A stretch of DNA of 64,000 nucleotides from contig JADBJK010000052.1 of NCBI GenBank assembly GCA_014874485.1, forward strand, positions 37,138-101,137. Direction: 5' to 3'. The DNA is from Chloroflexota bacterium. Lineage in GTDB: Bacteria; Chloroflexota; Anaerolineae; DTLA01. How positions within the stretch are numbered: the first letter of the stretch is position 1; each line of letters begins with the position of its first letter. Of the stretch, positions 8,101-18,177 are shown piece by piece. The notes below the pieces were generated by a model that made no database searches, had not been told where the DNA came from, and saw only the letters and a program-made list of their open reading frames with translations. The translations under genes were made by a program, and so were the position numbers.

Positions 8101-8879
8101 AAAAGGCGCTCATCGTATTCCGCAAAGAATGGCGCGAGATACTCCAGAACAAACTCATCCTCTACACGATTCTGGTTCCGCCCATCCTGCTCGCCATCAT
8201 CCCGCTGGTGATGATGTACTTCATACGCAACGAGCCGGTGGACCCCGAGGATTTGGCGATGTACTCGCAGTTCGTGGCAGCGCTGCCCTGGCTTTCGCCC
8301 GAGGAAGTCGTGATGTACGTGCTCCTCAACCAGTTCGTGCTGATGTTCCTGATGATGCCGGTGGTCATTCCGGTTACCATCGCCTCGTTCAGCATCATCG
8401 GCGAGAAGGAGCAGCGCAGCCTGGAGCCGCTGCTGGCGACGCCCATCCGCGTAACCGAACTCCTGGCGGGCAAGACGCTGGCGGCGGTGGTGCCGGCGCT
8501 GCTGACTACGTGGGCGGCGTTCGGCATCTTCCTCGCGGGCGCGCGTTTCCTGGCGACGCCGGCGCTGTTGCGCGCGCTCCTGTCGCCCATGTGGTGGTTG
8601 GCGTTCTTCGTCATGGCGCCGCTGTTCTGCATCCTGTCCGTGGCCATCGGGGTCGTCATCTCGTCCAGGGTGAACGACACCCGCGTGGCCCAGCAGATTG
8701 GCGGCCTCATCGTCCTGCCGGTGTTGGCCCTCGCCATGCTCCAGACCTTTGGCAAGGTGCTGTACACCACGCAGACCTTCGCCCTGGCCTGCGTGGTACT
8801 GGCGGCGATAGATGTGCTCGTCATCCGCGTAGGGAGCAGCCTCTTCCAGCGCGAGACGATTCTCACGCGGTGGAAATAA
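8097..8879 (+). CDS. ABC-2 type permease (exporter unit 1)
   Basis: The 260-residue membrane protein begins with a basic amphipathic stretch (KKALIVFRKEWREIL) typical of ABC-2 permeases. About six membrane segments follow (e.g. LYTILVPPILLAIIPLVMM, FVLMFLMMPVVIPV, LIVLPVLALAM). The loop IIGEKEQRSLEPLLATPI is the conserved ABC-2 motif (E-K-E-x-x-S-x-E-P-L-L-A-T-P). It overlaps the ATPase gene at ATGA. Together they should form a homodimeric or paired exporter in the cytoplasmic membrane. Confidence 0.92.
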   Translation: MKKALIVFRKEWREILQNKLILYTILVPPILLAIIPLVMMYFIRNEPVDPEDLAMYSQFVAALPWLSPEEVVMYVLLNQFVLMFLMMPVVIPVTIASFSIIGEKEQRSLEPLLATPIRVTELLAGKTLAAVVPALLTTWAAFGIFLAGARFLATPALLRALLSPMWWLAFFVMAPLFCILSVAIGVVISSRVNDTRVAQQIGGLIVLPVLALAMLQTFGKVLYTTQTFALACVVLAAIDVLVIRVGSSLFQRETILTRWK

Positions 8880-9162
8880 CCGTCATTGCGAGGGCGAGGA
8901 GCGCCCGTAGCAATCTCTACGGCGAGGGATTGCTTCGCTTCGCTCGCAATGACAACGTGGAGAAACCGCCAATCCGCGCAAATGAACACGAGTGGCACCT
9001 TCCGTAATGACAGGTGTGGATGGCAATGCCCTGCGCGTAAGGGCGAACCTTGTGTTCGCCCACGTGTCTGCCCAACAAGGGTCAGGGGTGATGGGTTTCG
9101 CACGGTCGCGGTGAACCGCAAGCGGCGCGGACGGGTAGTCTCATGGTAGGAGGGCGTGCGCA
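8880..9162. repeat. dispersed inverted repeat and hairpins between the two ABC units
   Basis: The first 75 bp hold one unit of the 'cattgcgag' element. GTCATTGCGAG (8882-8892) and CTCGCAATGAC (8943-8953) are perfect outer arms around less conserved inner palindromes. Further on, GGGCGAAC (9041-9048) and GTTCGCCC (9054-9061) form a small hairpin. No gene is seen. The element may also end transcription of the first unit. Confidence 0.75.
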
Positions 9163-9348
9163 ATGGACAATCTGCTTCTCGTGTTGGCCCCTTTGGTCGT
9201 GCTGCAGGTGGGGCTGATGGTGCTGGGGTACGTGGACCTGGCGCGGCGCGAGCGCGTGCGCGGCGGCAAGAAATGGATATGGGCGCTGGTCATGCTCCTC
9301 AGTTTCGTCGGCCCGGTCCTGTACTTCGTGCTGGGCCGAGAGGAATAG
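9163..9348 (+). CDS. small two-helix membrane protein, PLDc_N (phospholipase D nuclease N-terminal) type
   Basis: The 61-residue protein lies behind AGGAGGG. Two membrane helices (LLLVLAPLVVLQVGLMVLGYV and WIWALVMLLSFVGPVLYFVL) flank a basic cytoplasmic loop (RRERVRGGKK) and end GREE. This is the stand-alone PLDc_N domain otherwise found at the N-terminus of cardiolipin synthases. In many bacteria such miniproteins sit directly before ABC-2 exporter genes, as here, with the next ATPase starting 2 bases after its stop. The role is unknown; an accessory subunit or self-protection function is plausible. Confidence 0.8.
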   Translation: MDNLLLVLAPLVVLQVGLMVLGYVDLARRERVRGGKKWIWALVMLLSFVGPVLYFVLGREE

Positions 9349-9350
9349 CC

Positions 9351-10322
<972 letters not shown>

Positions 10323-10324
10323 AC

Positions 10325-11083
10325 ATGCGGCTCGGAACGTTGCTGAAGAAGGAACTCCTGGAGTCCTGGCGTACCTACCGCGCCGTGGTTCTCGGCGTGG
10401 TGTTCGTGGTCTTCGGCATCCTGTCGCCGGCAGCGGCCCGCTACATGCCCGACATCTTCGCGGCGATGGACATGCAGCAGGGCGTGGTCATCCAACTGCC
10501 GCCGCCCACGGTGGCCGACGCCAACGTCCAGTTCGTCAAGAACATGTCGCAAATCGGCGCCATCGTGGTGATTCTCATCGCCATGGGCGTGGTCTCCCGT
10601 GAGCGGGACAAGGGCACGGTGGCCTTCACCCTGAGCAAGCCCGTGCCGCGGGGGGCGTTCCTGCTCGCCAAGGCGCTGGCGCTGGTCGTCGTAACCTGGG
10701 CCTCGCTGGCCTTGGCGGCGCTTGCCCACTGGTACTACACGCAACTGCTGCTCGGCCCGCTGCCCCTGGGCGACTGCGCAGCGATGGCGGCGCTGACCGG
10801 CGTGTACCTCACGGCGCTGCTGGGGATCACGTTCCTGGGCAGCACGCTCACCAAGAGCCTGGCCGTGTCGGCGGCGGTGGGGTTCGGCGGCTACCTGCTC
10901 ATCAGCCTGCTGGGCTCAATCCCACGGCTGGCCCCGTACCTTCCCGGCGACCTGCTGGGGCGGGCGCTGGCGGCAGGCAACGGCGCGCTCCAGATGGCGT
11001 GGGGCGGGCTGGTCAGCGCGGTCGTCATCGCCGTCGGGTGCTGGGCGCTGGCGTGGGCGGTGTTCCGGCGGGTGGAACTGTGA
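10325..11083 (+). CDS. ABC-2 type permease (exporter unit 2)
   Basis: The 252-residue protein starts at the ATG 9 bases after GGAGG; an in-frame GTG six bases earlier has poor spacing. The N-terminus (RLGTLLKKELLESWRTYR) and the loop SRERDKGTVAFTLSKPVPR are classic ABC-2 features. About six membrane helices are present, with an extracytoplasmic loop between the first two (residues ~40-75). It probably assembles with the preceding ATPase and perhaps the PLDc_N miniprotein. Substrate unknown. Confidence 0.9.
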   Translation: MRLGTLLKKELLESWRTYRAVVLGVVFVVFGILSPAAARYMPDIFAAMDMQQGVVIQLPPPTVADANVQFVKNMSQIGAIVVILIAMGVVSRERDKGTVAFTLSKPVPRGAFLLAKALALVVVTWASLALAALAHWYYTQLLLGPLPLGDCAAMAALTGVYLTALLGITFLGSTLTKSLAVSAAVGFGGYLLISLLGSIPRLAPYLPGDLLGRALAAGNGALQMAWGGLVSAVVIAVGCWALAWAVFRRVEL

Positions 11084-11141
11084 GCGCGGGAATCCCCATG
11101 CCGCAGCCGCCCGCGACCTCGCAGGTGGGAAGGGCAACGTA

Positions 11142-12350
11142 GTGGAGACCCAATCGCGTCCGTACTACCGCTCTTTCCCCGCCCAGTTGTGGGTGCTGGT
11201 GGTGGGCGGCTTCATCAACTCGCTGGGGGGCGCGCTGGTTTTCCCGTTCCTCACGCTGTACCTGCGGCAGCGGCTGGGCATCTCGTTGCTGCAGGTGGGG
11301 CTTGTCTTCACCGTGAACGCCGCGGTCAGCCTGTTCGCCGGAATGCTCGGCGGGTTCATCGCCGACCGGTTTGGGCGGCGCAGGGTGATGCTCGTGAGCC
11401 TGCTGGCCTCTAGCGTCGTGCTGTTGCTGATGGGGCTGGCGTCCACCTACGCGCAGATGGTCGCGCTGGCCGCTGCCATCGGCTTGGCGGGCCCCGTCTC
11501 CCAGCCCGCGCGGGACGCCATGATCGCGGATTTGACCCAGCCGGCCCAGCGTCCCGAAGCCTACAGCGTGCTGCGCGTCGCCACCAACCTGGGCTACGCC
11601 ATCGGCCCGGCCATCGGCGGGTTCCTGGCTAGCGTGTCGTACCTGCTGTCCTTCGGCCTGGCCGCAGCAGCATCGCTGGTCGTCTTCGTGCTGACCTGGT
11701 TCCTGGTGCGCGAGACGCTGACCGAAGCCGCCAGAGCGCACGCGAGCAACAACCCATCGCGGGGGTTCGGCCCGGTCTTCCGCGACACGCCGTTCATGCT
11801 CTTCTGCGTGCTGGGGCTCTTGACCGCGGTGGCCTACGCCCAGGTAACGACGAACCTGCCGGTGCACATGAAGGAATCGCTGGGGCTGGGCGAACGCTAT
11901 TTCGGCTGGGTCATGACGACGAATGCGGCAATGGTGGTAACGCTCCAGATGGCCATCACCCGCGCCATCGCACGCTGGCCGCGGCTTCCTACCCTGGCAC
12001 TTGGCGCGGCGCTGTACGGCGTGGGCTTGGGGGCCATCGGCCTGGTGTCGGCGTTCCCTGGGTTCATCGCCTGCTCGGTGATCTACACAATGGGCGAGAT
12101 GGTGATCTCCCCCACGGCCAACGCATTCACCGCCGACCTGTCGCCGGCCGACATGCGGGGGCGCTACATGGGGCTGCTGGCGCTCACGTGGGGCGTGGCC
12201 TACGGCATCGGCCCCGCGCTGGGCGGCGCGATGTACGATGCGGGGCTCAAAACCGCCCTGTGGTTCGCGGCGGGCGGCCTTGCTCTGGGCACGGCGCTGG
12301 GCTACCTCGCGCTCCAGCGGTACGTCCGCGCGCGGGCCTCGCACCAGTAG
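11142..12350 (+). CDS. major facilitator superfamily multidrug-type permease
   Basis: The 402-residue protein is predicted to have 12 membrane helices and starts at GTG behind GGTGGGAAGGG. The loop 2-3 motif A is GGFIADRFGRRRVML (~residues 65-80), and ATNLGYAIGPAIGGFLA resembles motif C of drug/H+ antiporters. The second half is degenerate in motif A, as is usual. These proteins export drugs or metabolites using the proton gradient. The gene follows the second ABC unit by 58 bp and may share its transcript. It ends convergently against the minus-strand gene starting its 3' end at 12374. Confidence 0.9.
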   Translation: METQSRPYYRSFPAQLWVLVVGGFINSLGGALVFPFLTLYLRQRLGISLLQVGLVFTVNAAVSLFAGMLGGFIADRFGRRRVMLVSLLASSVVLLLMGLASTYAQMVALAAAIGLAGPVSQPARDAMIADLTQPAQRPEAYSVLRVATNLGYAIGPAIGGFLASVSYLLSFGLAAAASLVVFVLTWFLVRETLTEAARAHASNNPSRGFGPVFRDTPFMLFCVLGLLTAVAYAQVTTNLPVHMKESLGLGERYFGWVMTTNAAMVVTLQMAITRAIARWPRLPTLALGAALYGVGLGAIGLVSAFPGFIACSVIYTMGEMVISPTANAFTADLSPADMRGRYMGLLALTWGVAYGIGPALGGAMYDAGLKTALWFAAGGLALGTALGYLALQRYVRARASHQ

Positions 12351-12373
12351 GGCGGCTTCCCAGAGATGACGCA

Positions 12374-13735
12374 CTAGCGCGGGCCGCGGAACACCGAGGG
12401 CAGGAAGACCCGCCGCGTGGCCGTCCTTGTGGGCGTCGCGGTGGGCGTCGGCGTGCGGGTCGGGGTGGCCGTTGCTGCTGGGGTCGCGGTCGCTGTGGGT
12501 GTCCGCGTGGCCGTCCTTGTGGGCGTCGCGGTGGGCGTCGGCGTGCGGGTCGGGGTGGCCGTTGCTGCTGGGGTCGCGGTCGCTGTGGGTGTCCGCGTGG
12601 CCGTCCTTGTGGGCGTCGCGGTGGGCGTCGGCGTGTCGGCGGCCCGCCATGCGTACATCACCCGGACAAGGCCATCTCCGCCCAGTTCGGCCCAGGCGAG
12701 ATGAACCACGCCGCTCGGCGACACACCCATTGCTACGTCCAGCACCCTCCCGGACACGGGTAGGGTCTCCGTCGCGCCCCAGTTGCCCGCCACCCAGCGG
12801 CGATAGGCCACTGCGCTCGTCTGCGCCCAGGCGACGTGCAGGCTGCCGTCGGCCCCAGGCACCAGGTCCGGCCGGAAGGCGTCGGTCGCGTCGGAGATGG
12901 GCATGGCGGTCCCCCACCCGGCCGACGACCCCGCCGCATAGTAGATTTGGTACCCCGTCGCCGTCTCCTGCTGCCAGACGGCGTGGGCGCTCCCCGCCGA
13001 ACATGCCAGCCGCCCCGCCGAAGCGTTGAACGCGGGCGCATTGGACACCGACACCGGAAGCGACCAGTCCACGCCCACTCGGGCCGTGTACCACAGTTGC
13101 GTCTTCCGTGTCAGCAAGTACACCTGCTGAAAGAGGACGTGAACCCCCTGGGCGTTCAGGCAGACGTCGGCTGCGCTACCCGAAACGCCGGGCACGGCCC
13201 CGCCCGTCCACGGCTCCGCGCCGTTCCGCGTGGCAAGGAACACCTCGTCGTACGCGGTGCCGCGCTCGGTCCAGACCACCGCCAGCAGGGTGCCGAGTCG
13301 GTCGGCGGCGGGCGTGAGAGAACCCTCTACGGTGGACAGCAGGCTCACGGGCAGCGACCACGCGCTCCCGTCCCAGTCGGCTTCGTAGACGTCCGCCTGG
13401 CCCCCGAATTCGGCGGCAAACGCCAGGTGCGCGGCGCTCCCCTGCCCGCCCACCAGCGCAGGGCTTTCGCCCTCTGCCACCTCGCCGGCGGCAGGGTTCA
13501 CCGTTGGCGAACCGTGGGCGTGGAACAGGCGGCGGCCGTCTTCCCAAACCACATGCACCTCGCCCGACTCGGAGACCGACAGGGCCACGTCGATGATGCC
13601 CCCGGACGCCGAACCGAGCACAATCGGCGCTACCCAACCGGTCGCAGATGCGGGCGCAGGCGCACCCACCTGAGCACGGGCAGCGGCGGTAACCAGAAGA
13701 CACAGGATGCACACGGCAACGATACTGCGACGCAT
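12374..13735 (-). CDS. secreted beta-propeller-like protein with Thr/Pro linker and L-P-x-V tail
   Basis: The 453-residue protein starts at the ATG behind GGAGAGG; upstream frame extension lacks a Shine-Dalgarno. Residues 1-21 are a signal peptide ([21 protein letters not shown]). Residues ~30-370 contain about seven units with a BNR/Asp-box-like rhythm (e.g. [33 protein letters not shown]), suggesting a propeller. A TPT/TAT linker follows, encoded by an exact 90-bp DNA repeat (12421-12510, 12511-12600, partial copy after). The protein ends [11 protein letters not shown]. The same linker plus L-P-x-V tail closes the LVIVD protein at 48785-50932. The function is unknown; it is a cell-surface or secreted protein. 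Confidence 0.85.
   Translation of the reverse strand: MRRSIVAVCILCLLVTAAARAQVGAPAPASATGWVAPIVLGSASGGIIDVALSVSESGEVHVVWEDGRRLFHAHGSPTVNPAAGEVAEGESPALVGGQGSAAHLAFAAEFGGQADVYEADWDGSAWSLPVSLLSTVEGSLTPAADRLGTLLAVVWTERGTAYDEVFLATRNGAEPWTGGAVPGVSGSAADVCLNAQGVHVLFQQVYLLTRKTQLWYTARVGVDWSLPVSVSNAPAFNASAGRLACSAGSAHAVWQQETATGYQIYYAAGSSAGWGTAMPISDATDAFRPDLVPGADGSLHVAWAQTSAVAYRRWVAGNWGATETLPVSGRVLDVAMGVSPSGVVHLAWAELGGDGLVRVMYAWRAADTPTPTATPTRTATRTPTATATPAATATPTRTPTPTATPTRTATRTPTATATPAATATPTRTPTPTATPTRTATRRVFLPSVFRGPR
12421..12632. repeat. 90-bp tandem repeat inside the Thr/Pro linker
   Basis: Two exact 90-bp copies (12421-12510 and 12511-12600) and the first ~30 bp of a third encode 30-residue blocks of alternating Thr, Pro, Ala and Arg. 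The unit is a multiple of three, so copy-number change alters linker length without shifting frame. Confidence 0.92.
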
Positions 13736-13746
13736 GGCTCCTCTCC

Positions 13747-13782
13747 AACAAAATGCCGGGTGCGGAGCAGGCCGCACCCGGC
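13747..13782 (-). terminator. Rho-independent terminator between the two secreted-protein genes
   Basis: Perfect 11-bp stem (13755-13765 with 13772-13782) and 6-nt loop. On the minus strand it is followed by ATTTTGTT. It lies 22 bp beyond the stop of the DUF5666-type gene and just upstream of the ribosome-binding site of the propeller gene, so it can end the first transcript or attenuate the second. Confidence 0.8.
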
Positions 13783-13804
13783 CAAGACAACCCATCCCCC
13801 TCGC

Positions 13805-15256
13805 CTACTCTGCGGTGTTGCGGATGGCCTGAATCTTCAACGCCACCATGTGCCCGCTGACGGAACGGAGCGCGATGACGTGCACATGGGAACCCACCTG
13901 CACCGGGCCGACGATAACCGTCCACGGCGTAACCCAGACATCGTAGATGACGGGCAGCATGCCGTCGGGCGCGATCTTCCAGATGCCTGGAATCGGCGAC
14001 GTCTGCACGACCCGCCCGTTGAACTCTATGACGTCGGGCACGGCTTCCCTGACGGTGATGTGCGACGCTTCCACCACGCGGTCGGTGCGCAGGGTCCCCG
14101 TAACGACGGCCATCAGCCCCACGGCCGGGGTCAGCCCGTCTATCACCGTGTCGGGCTTGATGAGCACGCGGATGCCGCGCACGATCCAGTAGTCGTCGTG
14201 AATCTCGTCAATGCGGCCTGCGAAAGTGATTTCCTGGTTCAACGGGGGGCGCAGGACTTTGATGCGCTGGGCCACGAGGACCGCGTTGGCGTCCGCGGCT
14301 GTGCTCAGGCTAATGGGCACGGCGACCACGTGCACCAGCGCGCCCACGTCCGCAGGCCCCTTGGTCTCGTCAATGGTCGTGCTAATGGTAACCGTTACGC
14401 TGATGACGCTGGGGAGCACATCGGTGCTCGTGAGCGGCCGAATGCCCCAGACCGCCGGCAGTTCCTCGCCCGACTTGCTGACGATGATGCCCTGGAAACT
14501 GACCGGTTCGGCCTGCGGCTCGCGGACGCGGATGCGGGTCGCCACCACGGAGCGGTCGGCCTGCAGGAAGCCCTTGACCTCGGCGATGAGGCCCACCTGC
14601 GGCGTGCCGATGATTTCGGTCGTCGCGGTGATGATGACCTTGACATTGCGCACCGTCCATTCGGTGTCGCCGATGCTCTGAATAGGGCCGGTGAACTCTA
14701 CCTCCACCTGGCTGGGCTTGCGGATGACGATGAGGCGCGCGTCCACCTTGCCGTCATTGGTGCGGAAGCCCGTTACGCTGGCGATGTCGCCGACGGCGGG
14801 GACGACGCCCTCCGGCAGGAGTTTCGTCTTATCGGACACGACAACGGTCTCCTGGCCCACCGTCCACTCGCCCAGGAGGCCACCCGCCGGCAGCGCCACG
14901 ATGGGCGCGGTGAACTGCACTGGGCGCAGTTGGACAGGCGGCCGGAGCACCTTGATCATCCGCGCCAGCACGGAGCGGTCCTGCTGGCGGACGCCCACCA
15001 CCTGGACGGTGGCGCCCACATCGGCGGGGCCGGCCTGCTCGTTGACCACCGTCTGCTCGTTGAGCCGCACCGTTACGCCCGACACGACCCATTCGGTGGC
15101 GCTGTGCTTCGCCTGAATGACGCCGGTGAAATTCACCGTGGGGTTCCCTGGGGGTTCCGGCGCGGGGCCTTCGGCAAACGCCGCGGGCACCAGCAGGGCC
15201 ATCACGGCCATGACCACCGCGACCGCCGAGAGAAGCCGAATCACCCTTCGTTCCAT
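13805..15256 (-). CDS. secreted DUF5666-type repeat protein
   Basis: The 483-residue protein begins at an ATG behind AGAGGAGG. A signal peptide ends near AFAEG (residue ~28). Six repeats of ~65-80 residues follow. Each has the order F-x-G-x-I, W-x-V-x-G-V-x-V, P-x-V-G-x-x-V-x-V and then A-x-x-I-x-V-R (e.g. VNFTGVIQA, TEWVVSGVTV, DVGATVQVVGV, ARMIKVLRP). This is the DUF5666 beta-rich pattern. Such proteins are common extracellular or envelope proteins in Chloroflexota and Actinobacteria with no known activity. The gene is on the minus strand upstream of the propeller gene and separated from it by a terminator. Confidence 0.85.
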   Translation of the reverse strand: MERRVIRLLSAVAVVMAVMALLVPAAFAEGPAPEPPGNPTVNFTGVIQAKHSATEWVVSGVTVRLNEQTVVNEQAGPADVGATVQVVGVRQQDRSVLARMIKVLRPPVQLRPVQFTAPIVALPAGGLLGEWTVGQETVVVSDKTKLLPEGVVPAVGDIASVTGFRTNDGKVDARLIVIRKPSQVEVEFTGPIQSIGDTEWTVRNVKVIITATTEIIGTPQVGLIAEVKGFLQADRSVVATRIRVREPQAEPVSFQGIIVSKSGEELPAVWGIRPLTSTDVLPSVISVTVTISTTIDETKGPADVGALVHVVAVPISLSTAADANAVLVAQRIKVLRPPLNQEITFAGRIDEIHDDYWIVRGIRVLIKPDTVIDGLTPAVGLMAVVTGTLRTDRVVEASHITVREAVPDVIEFNGRVVQTSPIPGIWKIAPDGMLPVIYDVWVTPWTVIVGPVQVGSHVHVIALRSVSGHMVALKIQAIRNTAE

Positions 15257-15618
15257 CGTTGTCCTCCTCTGCTTGGGGTAGCGTGCGGGGTCTCCCAGGA
15301 TTGGTTGGGCGGAGGGAGGCCGCCTGCCGCCCGAATGCTTGGGGGGCATTCGTGGACAGAGGTTGGGCCAATCCCGGGAGACACCCCGCCGCTTGTTTCC
15401 GCTGATTCAAACGCACGGCATCGGCTGCGGATACGGCCGCGCGTTCTCGTGGTTGGTCATAGGCACGGCTGGGCAAAAAGAAAGCCAGCCATCCCGACGG
15501 CTGACTTCAGACAGATGCTGCGCAGTTTCGCCGCGCCATTACAGGCGGGACTCCCTGCCGTTATATCTGCGGCGGTCGTAGGTGCGCCGTGCTCCCTGCC
15601 GTGTGGCAGGGCGTCCGC
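15257..15618. other. intergenic region between a secreted-protein gene and infA
   Basis: About 360 bp. The left part is the untranslated leader and promoter zone of the DUF5666 gene; no clear -35/-10 pair was recognised. The right part contains the infA-proximal terminator (15475-15505). The remainder holds no credible frame. Confidence 0.6.
15475..15505 (-). terminator. Rho-independent terminator of the rpsU-ftsK-infA group
   Basis: On the minus strand a 9-bp stem (15497-15505 with 15484-15492, including two G-T pairs) with a 4-nt loop is followed by TTTCTTTTT. It lies 114 bp downstream of infA. Confidence 0.85.
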
Positions 15619-15864
15619 CTACTTCTTGTAGCGGTACACGATGCGCCCGCGGGTCAAGTCGTAAGGCGAAAGTTCCACCAGAACCCGGTCGCCCAGCAAG
15701 ATGCGGATGTAGTACATGCGAATCTTGCCGGAGATGTGCGCGAGCACCTCGTGGCCGGAGTCCAGTTGAACGCGGAACTGGGCGTTGGGCAGCGTCTCCA
15801 CCACGGTGCCCTGCGCCTCAATGACTTCTCGCTTCTTTGCCGGTCGTGCGTCTTGCTTCGCCAT
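15619..15864 (-). CDS. infA: translation initiation factor IF-1
   Basis: The 81-residue protein starts [18 protein letters not shown]. The S1/OB-fold core is complete: [56 protein letters not shown]-1 binds the ribosomal A site during initiation and stimulates IF-2 and IF-3. It is about nine residues longer than the usual 72, owing to a lysine-rich N-terminus. Location is unusual: infA normally sits in the S10/spc ribosomal operon next to map and rpmJ, whereas here it is alone behind ftsK. It may therefore be a relocated or second copy. Confidence 0.95.
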   Translation of the reverse strand: MAKQDARPAKKREVIEAQGTVVETLPNAQFRVQLDSGHEVLAHISGKIRMYYIRILLGDRVLVELSPYDLTRGRIVYRYKK

Positions 15865-15894
15865 GCAACCTCCTGCATCCAAACTTGCGTGCGC

Positions 15895-18093
15895 CTACGC
15901 GCGCGTCTCGGGGCTCCCGCCAATTGGGGAGCCGCCGGCATCCAGTGTCCCGTTGTCCGAGAACTCGTCAAAATCGTCCAGCAGCACTTCCCTGGGCTTG
16001 CCGCCGACCTCTGGCGGGCCGATGATGCCGCGTTGCTCCATGAGGTCAATCAGCCGTGCGGCGCGCGGGTAGCCGATGCGCATCCGCCGCTGCAACAGCG
16101 ACGCCGATGCGGTGCCGGTCTGCCGCACCAGCGCAATCGCCTGGTCCAGCAGGTCGTCCTCCTCTTCCGCGTCTTCCAGCGACGCCCAGGGGGCTGGGGT
16201 CGGCGGGCCTTCGGCGGGCAGCGCCTCCATCCAGAACTTCACCAGGTTCTCCACCTCGCGGTCCGAGACGAAACACCCCTGAAGCCGCTGCAGGTGGCTG
16301 GAATCCGGCGCCATGAACAGCATATCGCCGCGCCCCAGCAGTTTCTCGGCCCCGGCCGTATCCAGGATGACCCGTGAGTCCACCTGCGACGTTACCGCGA
16401 ACGAGATGCGGGCCGGGAAGTTGGCCTTGATGAGGCCCGTTACCACGTCCACCGACGGCCGCTGCGTGGCGATGACCAGATGAATGCCCGTGGCCCGCGC
16501 CATCTGGGCGATGCGGCAGATGGACCGCTCCACCTCCTCCGGGGCCATCATCATCAGGTCGGCCAGTTCGTCAATCACCACCACGATGCGCGGGAGCGGG
16601 TCCTGGCCCTGCGCCGTCATCTTGCGGTTGTAGTCCTCCAGGTGGCGTGCCTTCTCCGCCGAGAACTTGCGGTAGCGCTCGTCCATCTGGAAGGTAACCC
16701 ACCGCAGCGCCGCCACGGCCGACTCCAATTCCACGACCACCGGCGCGATGAGATGGGGAAGCCCGTTGTACCGGGTCAGTTCCACCATCTTCGGATCTAT
16801 CATCACCAGGCGGACGGCATCAGGTCCGTTGTTGAAGATCAGCGACGACACGATGGCGTTGATGCACACCGACTTGCCCGAACCGGTTGCGCCGGCGATG
16901 AGCAGGTGTGGCATCTCGGCCAGGTCCGCGAAGACCGGCTTGCCCGACACGTTGTGCCCCAGGGCGATCTTCAGCCGCCCCTTGCTCTTGCGGAAGGCGT
17001 CGGACTCCAGCACCGACCGCAGCGATACCAGGCTCACATCGGCGTTCGGGACCTCAATGCCGACGAGCGACTTGCCTGGCACGGGCGCTTCAATGCGAAT
17101 CGGCGCTGCGGCCAAGGCGAGCGCCAGGTCGTTGGCCAGGCCGTAGATTTTGCTGACCCGCACCTTGCGCTGATGCACATGGCCGTTGGAGCCGGGCGCT
17201 TGGATGTAGCCGGGTTCCACGCCGAACTGGGTTACCACCGGCCCGACGTTGATCTCTACGACCTTGGCGGGCACGCCAAAGGAGGCCAGCGTCTCCTCTA
17301 TGACGGCGGCCCGCATCCGCGCGTCGGTCTCGCTGAACTTCTGCGGCGACCCCGGGTCCAGCAGGTCAATCGGCGGGAGGTTCTTGGCCCGCCTGACCCG
17401 CGGCTGGGGCGCAGGCTCGGGTTCAGCGGCGGGTTTGGCCTCCGCCTTGACCTTCGGCAGGGAAGGCCGCTTTCGGGCTGCGGGCTGCGGCGGCAGGTTC
17501 ACCACCGGCTCCTGGGCCTCGCCGCGGCGGAGTCGCCCCCGCACTGCGTCGGCCAGCCCCGCCACCGCCTGGCGTGCCGCTGCAAGGTGCTGCGGGCTCA
17601 GGCTCAAGCCCAGCACCGCGCCGCCCACCAGGATCAGGGCCAGGATAAGCCAGGCCCCGAACGTCCCAACGGAAGCCGTGAGCAGGCGGGAGATGGCCCA
17701 GCCCACATAGCCGCCGCCCTTGCCCGCGTCGGCGGCCGCCAGCGGATCGGGCCCGCCGCCGATTAGGTGAAACACTCCCAGCAGGCCCAGGAGCAGCAGT
17801 TCCAAACCCACAACGGTATCCCATTGCTGGGATACCCGTTCCCACAGACGTGGCTTCAACAGGGAGACGCCGGTGGCCACAAAGCCCACGGCCACCAGAA
17901 ACGCCCCCCACCCGAAGACGCGACGGAGTCCTTGAGCCCACCAATTGATCCACGCGCCTCGGGTGATGGAAAGGAGGCTGAGCAAGGTAACCAACCCCAG
18001 GGCAACCAGAAGGACGGCGACGATTTCCCGTCGGTAACGGGCTGCATTGAGCCCGGGGACTTCAGTTGCTGGGTTTGATTTTTGGCGTGTCAT
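15895..18093 (-). CDS. ftsK: DNA translocase FtsK/SpoIIIE
   Basis: The 732-residue protein has four or so membrane helices in the first ~190 residues (e.g. VAVLLVALGLVTLLSLL, WGAFLVAVGFVATGVSLL). A Pro/Ala/Lys linker (~205-250) and the FtsK alpha/beta motor follow. Walker A is GATGSGKSV near residue 400, Walker B is RIVVVIDELADLMM, and ATQRPSVDVVTGLIKANFPARI is nearby. The gamma winged helix at the C-terminus (~655-715: SLLQRRMRIGYPRAARLIDL) reads KOPS-like DNA signals. The protein pumps DNA through the division septum and activates chromosome resolution. The short linker is typical of SpoIIIE-like members. It lies 31 bp upstream of infA on the same strand. Confidence 0.96.
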   Translation of the reverse strand: MTRQKSNPATEVPGLNAARYRREIVAVLLVALGLVTLLSLLSITRGAWINWWAQGLRRVFGWGAFLVAVGFVATGVSLLKPRLWERVSQQWDTVVGLELLLLGLLGVFHLIGGGPDPLAAADAGKGGGYVGWAISRLLTASVGTFGAWLILALILVGGAVLGLSLSPQHLAAARQAVAGLADAVRGRLRRGEAQEPVVNLPPQPAARKRPSLPKVKAEAKPAAEPEPAPQPRVRRAKNLPPIDLLDPGSPQKFSETDARMRAAVIEETLASFGVPAKVVEINVGPVVTQFGVEPGYIQAPGSNGHVHQRKVRVSKIYGLANDLALALAAAPIRIEAPVPGKSLVGIEVPNADVSLVSLRSVLESDAFRKSKGRLKIALGHNVSGKPVFADLAEMPHLLIAGATGSGKSVCINAIVSSLIFNNGPDAVRLVMIDPKMVELTRYNGLPHLIAPVVVELESAVAALRWVTFQMDERYRKFSAEKARHLEDYNRKMTAQGQDPLPRIVVVIDELADLMMMAPEEVERSICRIAQMARATGIHLVIATQRPSVDVVTGLIKANFPARISFAVTSQVDSRVILDTAGAEKLLGRGDMLFMAPDSSHLQRLQGCFVSDREVENLVKFWMEALPAEGPPTPAPWASLEDAEEEDDLLDQAIALVRQTGTASASLLQRRMRIGYPRAARLIDLMEQRGIIGPPEVGGKPREVLLDDFDEFSDNGTLDAGGSPIGGSPETRA

Positions 18094-18177
18094 ACAGGCG
18101 CACTGAGCAGGCCGCTGGTCGGCGGTGCTGCCTTCGTGCTCGCACCCCTCGCTCTTTCCGCAAGGCCGATGCCCGTG

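Noticed and set aside
12836..15631. Plus-strand frame of 931 codons
   Set aside because: Antisense to two secreted-protein genes with signal peptides and ribosome-binding sites; it has no recognisable domain.
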